The position numbers and the translations under genes were made by a program. 64,000 bases of DNA from Micromonospora okii (GTDB lineage Bacteria; Actinomycetota; Actinomycetes; Mycobacteriales; Micromonosporaceae), in the NCBI RefSeq assembly GCF_020884795.1, contig NZ_BBZF01000015.1, positions 62,001 to 126,000 on the forward strand. The letters run 5' to 3'. This document shows, in pieces, positions 36,765 through 44,439 of the stretch. Under the pieces are notes generated by a model. The model was not told where the DNA came from. It made no database searches and saw only the letters and a program-made list of their open reading frames with translations. Every line of letters begins with the position of its first letter. Positions within the stretch are counted from its first letter, which is position 1.

Positions 36765-38110
36765 CCGGCGGCGGTGTCGCGGACCGCCTCGGCGAAGACC
36801 TCCGAGCGGTGCTCGAAGTTGCGGAACCGGCCGTAGCTGGGCGCGGCCGGCGAGAGCAGCACCACCCCGTCGGCCGGGGTCAGCTCCCGGGCCCGGCGCA
36901 CGGCGGCGACCAGATCCTCCACCACCTCGGAGCGCACCCTCGGCAGGCCGGCGAGGGCGGCCACGATCCGCTCGCCGCTGTCCGGCACGCCGAGCACGGT
37001 GATCTCGCGCTCGGCCAGGTGCTCGCGCAGCGGCGTGTAGTCCAGCCCCCGGTCGGTGCCGCCGACGATCACCGTCAACGGCCGCCCCTCGTACGCGTCG
37101 ATGGCGTGCATCGCCGCGTACGGGCTGGTGGCGAGGGTGTCGTCGACGAAGGTCAGCCCGGACGGGTCGACGATCTCGGTGAGCCGGTGGGCCAGCCCGT
37201 GGAACCCGGCGACGGCGACCGCGAGGGTGTCCCGCTGTGCCGCCACGTCCACGCCGAGGGCGTCCAGCACGGCGAGGGCGACGCAGAGGTTGCCCTCGTT
37301 GTGCCGGCCCACCAGCGGCAGCACCGCGCGCGGGAACAGTGGCCGGTCGCCGAGGTGGAACCAGGGCGCGCCGTCGGGGCCGGCGGCCACGTGGGTGGTG
37401 TCCGGCGTGCCGGCGCGCACGGCCGGGCGGTCGCCCAGCTCGGCGGCGAGGCGCGGGTCGGCGCCGTTGACCACCACCGTCTCCGGCCCGTGGGCGAGCA
37501 GGTTGAGCTTGTCCCGGTAGTACTCCCGCTCGCCGCCGTGCGCGTCCAGGTGCTCGGGGAAGAGGGCGGTGACCACGGCCACCCGGGGCGAGTCGGCCAG
37601 GTCGGCGCACTGGTAGCTGGACAGCTCCAGCACGTACAGGTCGGCGTCGGGCAGGTCGAGCAGCGGCACCCCGATGTTGCCGCCGAAGACGTTCGGCCGG
37701 TCGACGGCCGTGAGCAGGTGGCTGATCAGGCTGGACGTGGTGGACTTGCCCTTGCTGCCGGTCACCCCGACGGTGCGCCGGGCGTGGTCGGCCATCCACA
37801 GCGCGCTGCCCTGGGTGACGGTGACGCCCCGGCGGCGCAGCTCGACCAGCCACGGGTGGGTGTTCGGCACCCCGGGCGAGCGGACCACCACCTCGGCGGC
37901 GGCGAGCCGGGCGAAGCCCTCCTCGCCGGTGACCAGCGGGGCCGCCTCGGCCAGCGCCCCCTCCCAGGACAGGGAGAGGAAGTTGGCGCTGTCGTCCACG
38001 GCCACCAGCTCGGCCGGGCCGTGCGCGGCGATCGCGGTCACGGCCGCCCGGCCCTCCCGGCCGGTGCCCCAGACGGCGACGGTACGTCCGCGCAGGTCAG
38101 ACAAGCGCAC
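36761..38110 (-). CDS. murD2: MurD2-type UDP-MurNAc-L-Ala:L-Glu ligase
   Basis: 449 residues from GTG 38110, with GAGGAG 7 nt upstream. The Mur ligase layout is seen: N-terminal Rossmann (TVAVWGTGREGRAAVTA), central ATPase with P-loop GVTGSKGKSTTSS (about 115-127), YVLELSSYQCADLADSPRVA, and C-terminal VDDTLATSPYAAMHAIDAY with VIVGGTDRGLDY. It resembles MurD but is divergent from a murL gene, so it is best read as MurD2, which adds L-Glu rather than D-Glu. The product would be UDP-MurNAc-L-Ala-L-Glu, epimerised by MurL. It starts 88 bp from murL in the opposite direction. A plain MurD is the alternative. Confidence 0.85.
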   Translation of the reverse strand: MRLSDLRGRTVAVWGTGREGRAAVTAIAAHGPAELVAVDDSANFLSLSWEGALAEAAPLVTGEEGFARLAAAEVVVRSPGVPNTHPWLVELRRRGVTVTQGSALWMADHARRTVGVTGSKGKSTTSSLISHLLTAVDRPNVFGGNIGVPLLDLPDADLYVLELSSYQCADLADSPRVAVVTALFPEHLDAHGGEREYYRDKLNLLAHGPETVVVNGADPRLAAELGDRPAVRAGTPDTTHVAAGPDGAPWFHLGDRPLFPRAVLPLVGRHNEGNLCVALAVLDALGVDVAAQRDTLAVAVAGFHGLAHRLTEIVDPSGLTFVDDTLATSPYAAMHAIDAYEGRPLTVIVGGTDRGLDYTPLREHLAEREITVLGVPDSGERIVAALAGLPRVRSEVVEDLVAAVRRARELTPADGVVLLSPAAPSYGRFRNFEHRSEVFAEAVRDTAAG

Positions 38111-38187
38111 AGGGGTTCTCCTCGGGCTGGGGGTCGGTGGGCGGTCCCGGTCCGGCGCAGCCGGGCACGGCCGGACGAACCAGGGCC

Positions 38188-38193
38188 TAGTAT
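38188..38193 (+). promoter_or_regulatory. -10 element TAGTAT, leaderless murL start
   Basis: TAGTAT ends 5 nt before GTG 38199. An ATG further in (38223) would be the alternative start, but it lacks an SD. Confidence 0.5.
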
Positions 38194-38198
38194 GGCGT

Positions 38199-39542
38199 GT
38201 GCCCAACGAGCAGCTCCGGCGGATGGACGCCTTCACCTTCCCGTCCTACTCGATCGACCTCGCCACCGGCGAGGCGTTGTTCGACTACGCCCTCACCGGC
38301 CCCGACGGCGAGCAGCGGTTCACCGAGGTGATCACCCTGCCGCTGCCCGCCGAGCCGCCGTCGGACGCGACGGTGGCGACCCTCGGCCGGGTCCTGGAAC
38401 TGCTGCACGTCGTCGCCGGGGTCAGCTACTACAAGGCCGCCGCGCCGCGCCGGCTGGTGCTGCCCGCGCCGCTGGGCCCGGCCGCCGCCGAGCTGGTCAC
38501 CGCCGTCTACACCAGGGGCCTCGCCGAGTACGCGTACCGCAACCAGCTCCCGCACGTGCTGGAGCTGGCCCCCGAGATCCCGCCCGGGGAGGTGTCGCCC
38601 GCCCGCGAGTACGACAACTCGGGCCTGCGCCCGCTGTCGGCCGTCGGCGGCGGCAAGGACTCGATCGTCAGCCTGGAGGCGCTGCGCCACGCCGGCCTCG
38701 ACCCGGTGCCGTTCTCGGTGAACCCGAACCACGTCATCGTCTCGGTCAACGAGGCGTCCGGGCTGCCCGCCCTGGCCGCCCGGCGGCGCATCGACCCGGT
38801 GCTGTTCGACCTCAACGCCGCCGGCGCGCGCAACGGGCACATCCCGGTCACCGCGATCAACTCGCTGATCGCGGTCGCCACGGCGGTGCTCAACGGCCTG
38901 GGCCCGGTGGTGATGTCCAACGAGCGCTCCGCCTCCGACCCGAACCTGGTCTGGAACGGGCACGAGATCAACCACCAGTGGTCGAAGGGGGTCGAGGCGG
39001 AGGGGCTGCTGCGGGCGGCGCTGGCCGAGCACGCGGGGCTGACCGAGCCGTACTTCTCGCTGCTGCGCTCGCTCTCCGAGCTGCACATCGCCCGGCTGTT
39101 CGCCGGCATCGACCGGTACGACGACGTGGTGACGAGCTGCAACGCGGCGTTCAAGCTGCGCGACGCCAGCGAGCGGTGGTGCCGCGACTGCCCGAAGTGC
39201 CGGTTCGTCTTCCTGGCCATGGCGCCGTTCATGCCGCGCGAGCGGGTCACCCACATCTTCGGCGGTGACCTGCTGGCCGACGAGTCCCAGATCGCGGGGT
39301 ACCGGGAGCTGCTGGGCGTGGACGGGCACAAGCCGTTCGAGTGCGTCGGCGAGGTCGAGGAGTCGGTGGTGGCGCTCGGCCTCCTCGCCGAGCAGGACCA
39401 GTGGCGCGAAGCCCCGGTGGTGCGGGCCCTGGTCGCCGCCGTCCCCGAGGATGCCTGGTCGACGGCGAGCACCTCTGACGTCTTCACCCCGACCGGCCCG
39501 AACCACATCCCCACCCCGTACGCCAAGACCCTGACCCCCTGA
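38199..39542 (+). CDS. murL: MurL: UDP-MurNAc-L-alanyl-L-glutamate epimerase
   Basis: 447 residues from GTG 38199. The family is recognisable by AVGGGKDSIVSLEALRHAGL (an ATP-pyrophosphatase-like loop at about 149-155), NERSASDPNLVWNGHEINHQ (trimmed core SASDPNLVWNGHEINHQ), a Cys cluster WCRDCPKCRFVF, and FGGDLLADESQI. MurL consumes ATP and epimerises the terminal L-Glu of UDP-MurNAc-L-Ala-L-Glu to D-Glu, replacing glutamate racemase. Divergence from murD2 supports this. It is soluble and cytoplasmic. A large palindrome follows the stop. Confidence 0.88.
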   Translation: MPNEQLRRMDAFTFPSYSIDLATGEALFDYALTGPDGEQRFTEVITLPLPAEPPSDATVATLGRVLELLHVVAGVSYYKAAAPRRLVLPAPLGPAAAELVTAVYTRGLAEYAYRNQLPHVLELAPEIPPGEVSPAREYDNSGLRPLSAVGGGKDSIVSLEALRHAGLDPVPFSVNPNHVIVSVNEASGLPALAARRRIDPVLFDLNAAGARNGHIPVTAINSLIAVATAVLNGLGPVVMSNERSASDPNLVWNGHEINHQWSKGVEAEGLLRAALAEHAGLTEPYFSLLRSLSELHIARLFAGIDRYDDVVTSCNAAFKLRDASERWCRDCPKCRFVFLAMAPFMPRERVTHIFGGDLLADESQIAGYRELLGVDGHKPFECVGEVEESVVALGLLAEQDQWREAPVVRALVAAVPEDAWSTASTSDVFTPTGPNHIPTPYAKTLTP

Positions 39543-39567
39543 CCTGACCTCTCCCTCTCCCCCGCCT

Positions 39568-39638
39568 CCCCGTGTTGATCAAGAGGCTTACGTCAGGAAC
39601 GGGCCGAATCCCTGACGCAAACCTCTTGATCAACGGGG
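39568..39638. repeat. Large intergenic palindrome (GTTGATCAAGAGG arms)
   Basis: Two arms of about 30 and 28 bp (CCCCGTGTTGATCAAGAGG ... at the left, its complement ending CCTCTTGATCAACGGGG at the right) pair with only two mismatches and a 2-bp insertion around a 13-nt loop. It lies between the convergent murL and PucR genes, so it can act as a bidirectional terminator. I believe such TTGATCA palindromes are dispersed in Micromonospora genomes. Confidence 0.8.
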
Positions 39639-39664
39639 CCTTGGGGTGGGGCGGGGTGGGTGGG

Positions 39665-41572
39665 TCAGCGGGTGCGGATGGCGTCCAGGGTCAGCAGGGC
39701 CACGTGGAGGGAGAGGGCGACCTCCACCGAGTCGAGGTCGACGTCCAGGACGCGGGCGATGCGGGCCAGCCGCTCGTAGAAGGCGGGCCGGGACAGGTGC
39801 GCCGCGGCAGCCGCCGCCGACTTGTTGCGGCCCTGCTCCAGGTACGTCCGCAGGGTGCCCAGGAGCTGCTCGCGGGGGTGCCGGGCGTCGTACGCCAGCA
39901 GTGCCCCCAGCTCTCGCTCGACGAACGTCTGCAATCGCGGCTCGTCGCGCAGCAGATGCAGCAGGCCGGCGAGCCCGACGTGCGGGAGCCGGAAGATCGG
40001 CAGGTCCCGGCGGTCCCGGCGGGCGGCGTCGGCGACCTGCCGCGCCTCGACCAGTGAGCGGCGCGCCTCCCGCAGGCTGCCCACCCCGCTGCCGGCGGCG
40101 ACGATCACCGCCCCGGGGCCGGGGGTTCGGGGCGCCGAACCGGCGGGGCCGGCCGGGCCGGCGGTTCCGGTGGCGCTGGCCGGGCCGGCGCTGCCGGCGG
40201 GGCCCGCCGGTCGGGTCGGGCCCCCGGGGCGGGACGGGGCGGGATCGGCCAACCGGGGCGGGGCGGCGTCGATCCGGTTGCGGCGCAGCGCGGCGGCGAA
40301 CCCGGCCAGCGCCCGCTCCTCGGCCGCCGGGTCGGGCAGGGCGAGCAGCACGCCGACGGCCTGGTCGTCGACGGCGCTGCTCAGGCCGGTCAGCTTCGCC
40401 TCGCGCAGGGCCTGCCCGACCGCCTCGGACAGGTCGCGCAGCCGGGCCGGCCCGGCCTCCGGGTCGACCGGGCCGGGCTCCCCCGGGCCCTCGGCCGCCG
40501 GGTCGTCGCCGCGGTACCGCACCATCACGCCGACCAGGTGGCGGCGTTCCAGCACCACGCCGAGCGCCCGCGCGCGCAGGGCCACCTCGTCCACCGGACG
40601 GGAGTGGTCCAGCAGGGCGGTGAGCAGGGTCCGGTGGATCTGCCGCTCCAGCCCCTCGGCGTCGCGCCGGATCAGCCGGCCCAGGGCGAGGGTGGAGGCC
40701 GCCCGCTCGACGAGGATGGTCAACCGGGTCGGCGGGTCGGCGGGTCGCCCAGCCCGGTCGGCAGGGTCCGGCCCGACCCCGCCACCGGGGGCCGAGCCCG
40801 GGACCGGGACGGGGGTGGGGGCAGCCGCGGGGGTGGACAGTTCGCCGCTCACCGGCCAGCGCAGCAGCAGTCGCCCCCAGTCCTGCCCCCGCGCGCCGAC
40901 GGTGGTCACCAGCCAGCCGCTGTCGGCGTCGTACGCGGTCCGCCCGACCGGGCGGATGCGCCGCGAGTGCTGCTCCCAGCCGTCCAGCAGCAGCTCGGCG
41001 CTCTCCCCCGCCGGGTCGTACGCGAGCACCTGCCGGGAGAGGTTCTCCAGCACCACCGGGCAGCCGGACAGCCGGGCGGCCTGCCGGACCACCTCGGCCG
41101 GCCCGGCGCCCTCGACCGACAGCTCGGTGAACCGCTGGTGAATCTCCTCCGTGGCCCGCAGCTCGGTGAGCTGGGCGTCGACGATCAGCGCGTGCACCGC
41201 CTCGGTGACCCGCACGAACGGGGTGGCCCGGCGCAGCTCGACCAGGAGCAGCCCGCGCCGCTCGGCGGCGGCGGCCATCACCCGGGGCACCGCGCTGACG
41301 TACCGACGGCCCAGCTCCACGACGAGCCCGGACACCCCGACGTCGGCCAGGTCGCCGATGAACGCCCGCAGCCCCGCGTCGTCGGCGGGCAGCCCGATGC
41401 CGGTGGTGAGTACCAGTTCGCCGCCGCGCAGCAGGGCGGCGATGTCGGGCACCTCGGCCACGTGCACCCAGCGCACCGGCCGATCCAGGGCAGCACCGCC
41501 CCCGGCCACCAGGCGGGGCGCGCCGTGGCGGACCGGGTCGAGCGCAAGGACCTCTCGGACGGTGGGAAACAC
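39665..41572 (-). CDS. PucR-family transcriptional regulator
   Basis: 635 residues from GTG 41572. The N-terminal PucR domain (about 1-125) contains VREVLALDPVRHGAPRLVAG and ELVLTTGIGLPADDAGL. A middle GGDEF-like region follows, then the C-terminal HTH_30 domain, LLGTLRTYLEQGRNKSAAAA and SRPAFYERLARI. The family regulates purine, amino-acid or fatty-acid catabolism in response to metabolites. Two Pro/Gly/Ala-rich low-complexity segments (about 245-285 and 455-500) lengthen it beyond the usual 500-550. TAGCGT lies 7 nt before this GTG, so it is likely leaderless; the upstream GTG at 41581 overlaps that -10. No obvious target adjoins it. Confidence 0.86.
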   Translation of the reverse strand: MFPTVREVLALDPVRHGAPRLVAGGGAALDRPVRWVHVAEVPDIAALLRGGELVLTTGIGLPADDAGLRAFIGDLADVGVSGLVVELGRRYVSAVPRVMAAAAERRGLLLVELRRATPFVRVTEAVHALIVDAQLTELRATEEIHQRFTELSVEGAGPAEVVRQAARLSGCPVVLENLSRQVLAYDPAGESAELLLDGWEQHSRRIRPVGRTAYDADSGWLVTTVGARGQDWGRLLLRWPVSGELSTPAAAPTPVPVPGSAPGGGVGPDPADRAGRPADPPTRLTILVERAASTLALGRLIRRDAEGLERQIHRTLLTALLDHSRPVDEVALRARALGVVLERRHLVGVMVRYRGDDPAAEGPGEPGPVDPEAGPARLRDLSEAVGQALREAKLTGLSSAVDDQAVGVLLALPDPAAEERALAGFAAALRRNRIDAAPPRLADPAPSRPGGPTRPAGPAGSAGPASATGTAGPAGPAGSAPRTPGPGAVIVAAGSGVGSLREARRSLVEARQVADAARRDRRDLPIFRLPHVGLAGLLHLLRDEPRLQTFVERELGALLAYDARHPREQLLGTLRTYLEQGRNKSAAAAAAHLSRPAFYERLARIARVLDVDLDSVEVALSLHVALLTLDAIRTR

Positions 41573-41579
41573 GGGCGAC

Positions 41580-41585
41580 ACGCTA
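41580..41585 (-). promoter_or_regulatory. -10 element TAGCGT, leaderless PucR start
   Basis: Read on the minus strand, TAGCGT ends 7 nt before GTG 41572. Confidence 0.5.
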
Positions 41586-41689
41586 CCGTCCGTGACGTCG
41601 ATCCTGTACCACCAGTCGGCCCGGCCGTATCCCCGACATCGATCTGTGCAGTACGGTTCCTTCGACCACGATCAATTGGAAGGGGTCGC

Positions 41690-42970
41690 ATGGACGGGAC
41701 AACTGTCAGCCGGCGCGGGTTCGGCAAGCTGGTGGGTGCCGCCGCAGGGGCGGGGGCGCTGGGGGCGCTCGGGGTGGGCGCAACGGCGGCCCAGGCCGTG
41801 GGCACCTGGACCGCCACCGGCACCACGGTCGCCGCGCTGAGCGCGTTCGACAACGCGATGAAGGCGTTCATGCAGGCCAGAAGCATTTCTGCCGGGCAGC
41901 TCGCGGTCACCTATCAGGGGCGGTTGGTGCTCGCCCGGGGATACAGCGACAACTCCCCCCAGCCCATCCAGCCGACCTCGCTGTTCCGGGTGGCCAGCCT
42001 CTCCAAGTCGCTGACCGCCGCCGCGCTGGTCCGGCTGGCCCAGGACGGCAAGCTGAGCCTCGACGACCCGATCACGAAGTTCCTCCAGTTCACCCCGCCG
42101 GCCGGCCAGGTGGCCGATTCCCGGCTGCCCCAGGTCACCCTCCGGCGGCTGCTCCAGCACACCGGCGGTTGGAACCTGGACCTGACCGCGTTCGACCCCC
42201 TGTTCAAGGACCAGGTCATCGCCAGCTCGCTCGGGGTGCCGATGGAGCTGACGCACGCCGACGTCATCCGGTACATGTCCGGCCAGCCGCTGTCGCACGC
42301 CCCGGGCTCGACGGTCTCCTACAGCAACTACGGCTACCTGCTGGCCGGCCGGATCGTGGAAAAGGTCAGCGGCCTGCCCTACGAGACGTACGTGCGGCAG
42401 AAGCTGCTCACGCCGCTGGGCATCACCCGGATGGCGACCGGCTGGACGATCAGCCCGCACAGCGGCGAGGTCGGCTACGAGTCCCAGTACACGGGCCCGA
42501 CCGTGCTGGACAACTCCGGCACGATCGTCAACGCCCCGTACGGCACATTCAGCATGCGGCTGCACGACGCCAACGGCGGCTGGCTCGCCTCGGCGGTCGA
42601 CCTGGTCCGCTGGGCACGCGCCTTCGAAAGCGGCAGCACGGTGCTCAACAGCACCTCGACCGCGCAGGTCTTCGCCACGCCCGCCGGGCTCGGGGTGAAT
42701 CCGGACGGTTGGTACTACGGGATGGGCTGGGCGGTCCGCCCGGTCACCGGCGGCACCGGACGCAACATCTGGCACACCGGCAGTTTCGCCGGCACGTACA
42801 GCCTGATGGTCCGCACGTACAACGGGCTGAGCTGGGCGGCCGTGTTCAACCGACGCGACGATCCCTCCGGGCTGAGCTACGCCGCGATCGACTCCGCGCT
42901 GTGGACGGCGGCGAGCGCCGTGACCAGCTGGCCGACCCACGACTTCTGGTCGACGTACTTCACCCCCTGA
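41690..42970 (+). CDS. Tat-exported serine hydrolase (class C beta-lactamase fold)
   Basis: 426 residues, ATG start with GGAAGGGG upstream. A twin-arginine signal (VSRRGFGKLVGAAAGAG) ends near TAAQA at about residue 36. Active-site motifs are SxxK in VASLSKSLTAA, YxN in SYSNYGYLLAG and the HTG box in IWHTGSFAGT. These mark a D-Ala-D-Ala peptidase or esterase of the beta-lactamase superfamily (pfam00144). It is secreted and probably acts on peptidoglycan or small esters. It stands alone, followed by a strong hairpin. Confidence 0.87.
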   Translation: MDGTTVSRRGFGKLVGAAAGAGALGALGVGATAAQAVGTWTATGTTVAALSAFDNAMKAFMQARSISAGQLAVTYQGRLVLARGYSDNSPQPIQPTSLFRVASLSKSLTAAALVRLAQDGKLSLDDPITKFLQFTPPAGQVADSRLPQVTLRRLLQHTGGWNLDLTAFDPLFKDQVIASSLGVPMELTHADVIRYMSGQPLSHAPGSTVSYSNYGYLLAGRIVEKVSGLPYETYVRQKLLTPLGITRMATGWTISPHSGEVGYESQYTGPTVLDNSGTIVNAPYGTFSMRLHDANGGWLASAVDLVRWARAFESGSTVLNSTSTAQVFATPAGLGVNPDGWYYGMGWAVRPVTGGTGRNIWHTGSFAGTYSLMVRTYNGLSWAAVFNRRDDPSGLSYAAIDSALWTAASAVTSWPTHDFWSTYFTP

Positions 42971-42976
42971 CTCGGC

Positions 42977-43012
42977 CGCCGGCGGTGGGCGGAACGTCGC
43001 CCGCCGCCGGCG
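42977..43012 (+). terminator. Hairpin terminator after the serine hydrolase
   Basis: A 15-bp stem with one G-T pair (42977-42991 with 42998-43012) and a 6-nt loop begins 7 bp after the stop codon. Confidence 0.75.
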
Positions 43013-43257
43013 CGGGGACGGGGAGGCCCCGCCGCTCAGTCCCGGGCCCGCGCCCAGTTGAGAAGACGTTCCTGCAGGTTGAGGAAGATCAAGCGCGCAC
43101 GAACGGCGGCAGACGGTGCGGACGGTGGGGTAGGTCGCCGGCTGGTCCGACTCAGCGGCAGACCGACGCTTGCTGTCCTCATCCCGATCCGTCGGCCACG
43201 CCCGGTGGCCTCGTCAACGGCTGAACTGCCGGAGTCACAGCTGCCACGGCGACAGGC

Positions 43258-43263
43258 TACGTT
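43258..43263 (+). promoter_or_regulatory. -10 element TACGTT, leaderless start
   Basis: TACGTT ends 6 nt before ATG 43270. The rest of the 257-bp gap (43013-43269) shows no gene; its minus strand keeps an open frame ending ARLIFLNLQERLLNWARARD that might be the relic of a lost gene. Confidence 0.5.
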
Positions 43264-43269
43264 GCTCGG

Positions 43270-43710
43270 ATGAGTCTCCTCGATGACGTCGCAAGGCGTG
43301 ACGGTTGGCGGTGCTGGGTGTGTGACGAGCCAGTCGACGCCGAGATGTCGGTGAACGACCCGCGTGGTCCCAGCGTCGACAGCCGCACAGCCGACAAGAA
43401 ATCCAAGGTCGCCGAGCGACTCGCGCACCGAGCCTGCAACACCCGCAAGGGCGCGGTCAAGGTGGTCATCGCCTGGCCGGACCGTCTGCACGTGGTGGAG
43501 CCCGCGCCGCTGATCACCGTCGCCGAGCGGCTCGAACGCAAGGGTGGCCGCGAGTTGGTCGCCCGCTGCCCGAGCAGGAAGGACGCCCAGGAGGCGGCGG
43601 ACTGGCTGGTCGACCGGTTCTCCCGGCTGGTGCCCGGGCTGCCGGTGACCGCAAGCGTCGACGCCGGCGGCGGACAGTACCTCGTCGCCCTGGCCACCGG
43701 CCGCCGCTGA
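43270..43710 (+). CDS. HNH-like zinc-binding protein, function unknown
   Basis: 146 residues from ATG 43270, likely leaderless. The N-terminus has RCWVCDEPVDAEM (CxxC), then DPRGPSVD, then LAHRACNTRKGAVK, which is the spacing of an HNH nuclease: CxxC, a central acidic/His site, and the Asn-containing helix (xxCNxxKG). The usual central His is replaced by Asp-containing residues, so catalysis is uncertain. The C-terminal 80 residues (RLERKGGRELVARCPSRKDA) form a mixed alpha/beta domain I do not recognise. It is isolated between a terminator and a non-coding segment with an argG copy. Defence or DNA-repair roles are possible but not shown. Confidence 0.65.
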   Translation: MSLLDDVARRDGWRCWVCDEPVDAEMSVNDPRGPSVDSRTADKKSKVAERLAHRACNTRKGAVKVVIAWPDRLHVVEPAPLITVAERLERKGGRELVARCPSRKDAQEAADWLVDRFSRLVPGLPVTASVDAGGGQYLVALATGRR

Positions 43711-43780
43711 CCGGTGGCCCTGGTCGGCGGGCCAGCGCCTTGTCAGGCTGGCTGATGTCTCCGACCACCGCCTCGTCAGG

Positions 43781-43826
43781 TCGATGATCCGGTTCTCGAT
43801 CTGGTCCGACATGCCCATGCCGTGCC
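43781..43826. repeat. 46-bp exact copy of an internal argG segment
   Basis: This block is identical to 46137-46182, inside argG, in direct orientation. Read on the minus strand it encodes [13 protein letters not shown] of ArgG. Flanking sequence does not match. It lies in the 219-bp gap between the HNH-like gene and the marR gene; the rest of that gap has no gene. Confidence 0.95.
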
Positions 43827-43929
43827 CCGCACGGGCAGCCGCCCCGTCCCGGGTTCGTGCCGCTCGGGCGGGGGCAGGTTCCGCCCTCCCGCGCGCGCAG
43901 GTTCCGCCAGGTGAGGCCGCAGGTGCGTG

Positions 43930-44352
43930 TCAGCCCAGCGCCTTGCGCAGTAGCGCCGTCAACCGGTCCTGTTCGTCGGGTGAGAGCCGCCCGACCGCCG
44001 TACGGGCGAAGGTGAAGGCCGTTGCGAACCGGTGGTTGATCTCGTCTCCCCGGGGGGTTCTCGCGACGAGTCGTGCGCGGCGGTCCCGGGGATTCGGCTC
44101 GCGCGTCACGAGGCCGAGCGCTTCGAGACGTACGACGATCTGGGTGATGTTGGAGGCATCGCAGCCGAGCTCCTCGGCCAGGGCGCCCATGCCCCGTCGC
44201 TCATCGAGTCGCCCGAGCACACACGCCTGCGCCGGGCTGAGCGACAGCTCGGCTGCCGCCGCCTCGTAGGCGCGGTCGTACACGTCGACCAGGTCGAACA
44301 AGGCGGCCTCGGCCTCGGACGAGGGAGTCACGGGTCCGTTCGGCAGCGCCAC
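43930..44352 (-). CDS. MarR-family transcriptional regulator
   Basis: 140 residues from GTG 44352. The winged helix includes LSPAQACVLGRLDERRGMGA, CDASNITQIVVRLEALGLV and the wing REPNPRDRRARLVARTPRG. The ATG at 44403 is rejected because an operator and the -35/-10 of this gene would lie inside the coding sequence. With GTG 44352, TAGGCT lies 7 nt upstream and TTGAGT 17 bp before that, so it is leaderless and its -35 overlaps a palindromic operator, consistent with autorepression. It is divergent from an oxidoreductase gene, the likely partner target. Confidence 0.87.
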   Translation of the reverse strand: MALPNGPVTPSSEAEAALFDLVDVYDRAYEAAAAELSLSPAQACVLGRLDERRGMGALAEELGCDASNITQIVVRLEALGLVTREPNPRDRRARLVARTPRGDEINHRFATAFTFARTAVGRLSPDEQDRLTALLRKALG

Positions 44353-44358
44353 GTCCCC

Positions 44359-44387
44359 CAGCCTAGAGGAGTTGTTTGATTCACTCA
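44359..44387 (-). promoter_or_regulatory. Leaderless marR promoter
   Basis: Read on the minus strand: TTGAGT at 44387-44382, a 17-bp spacer, TAGGCT at 44364-44359, then 6-7 nt to GTG 44352. The -35 lies within the palindrome at 44375-44389. Confidence 0.6.
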
Positions 44388-44389
44388 AA
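44375..44389. promoter_or_regulatory. MarR operator 1 (TTTGA-TTCAC-TCAAA)
   Basis: This 15-bp palindrome has perfect 5-bp arms. It shares the pattern YTTGA-TNNAC-TCAAR with operator 2, 34 bp away centre to centre, and overlaps the marR -35. Confidence 0.75.
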
Positions 44390-44408
44390 TAGTTGTGCTC
44401 CAATGATC

Positions 44409-44423
44409 CTTGATGGACTCAAG
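44409..44423. promoter_or_regulatory. MarR operator 2 (CTTGA-TGGAC-TCAAG)
   Basis: The second 15-bp palindrome of the same pattern lies between the likely oxidoreductase promoter and its SD. A bound dimer here would block the oxidoreductase gene. Confidence 0.75.
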
Positions 44424-44439
44424 TAAACGAGGGGGGCCG

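Noticed and set aside
35456..39268. 1270-codon plus-strand open frame across the NAD kinase, murD2 and murL
   Set aside because: Composition is low-complexity Arg/Pro, and three confident genes occupy the same bases in other frames.
43036..43818. Minus-strand frame that starts with the ArgG-like [12 protein letters not shown]
   Set aside because: The similarity comes only from the 46-bp repeat, and the rest overlaps the HNH-like gene and lacks coding character. Its last 20 codons might be a relic but cannot be assigned.
44353..44403. ATG 44403 as marR start
   Set aside because: It would place operator 1 and the marR promoter inside the coding sequence. GTG 44352 has a leaderless -10 and -35.
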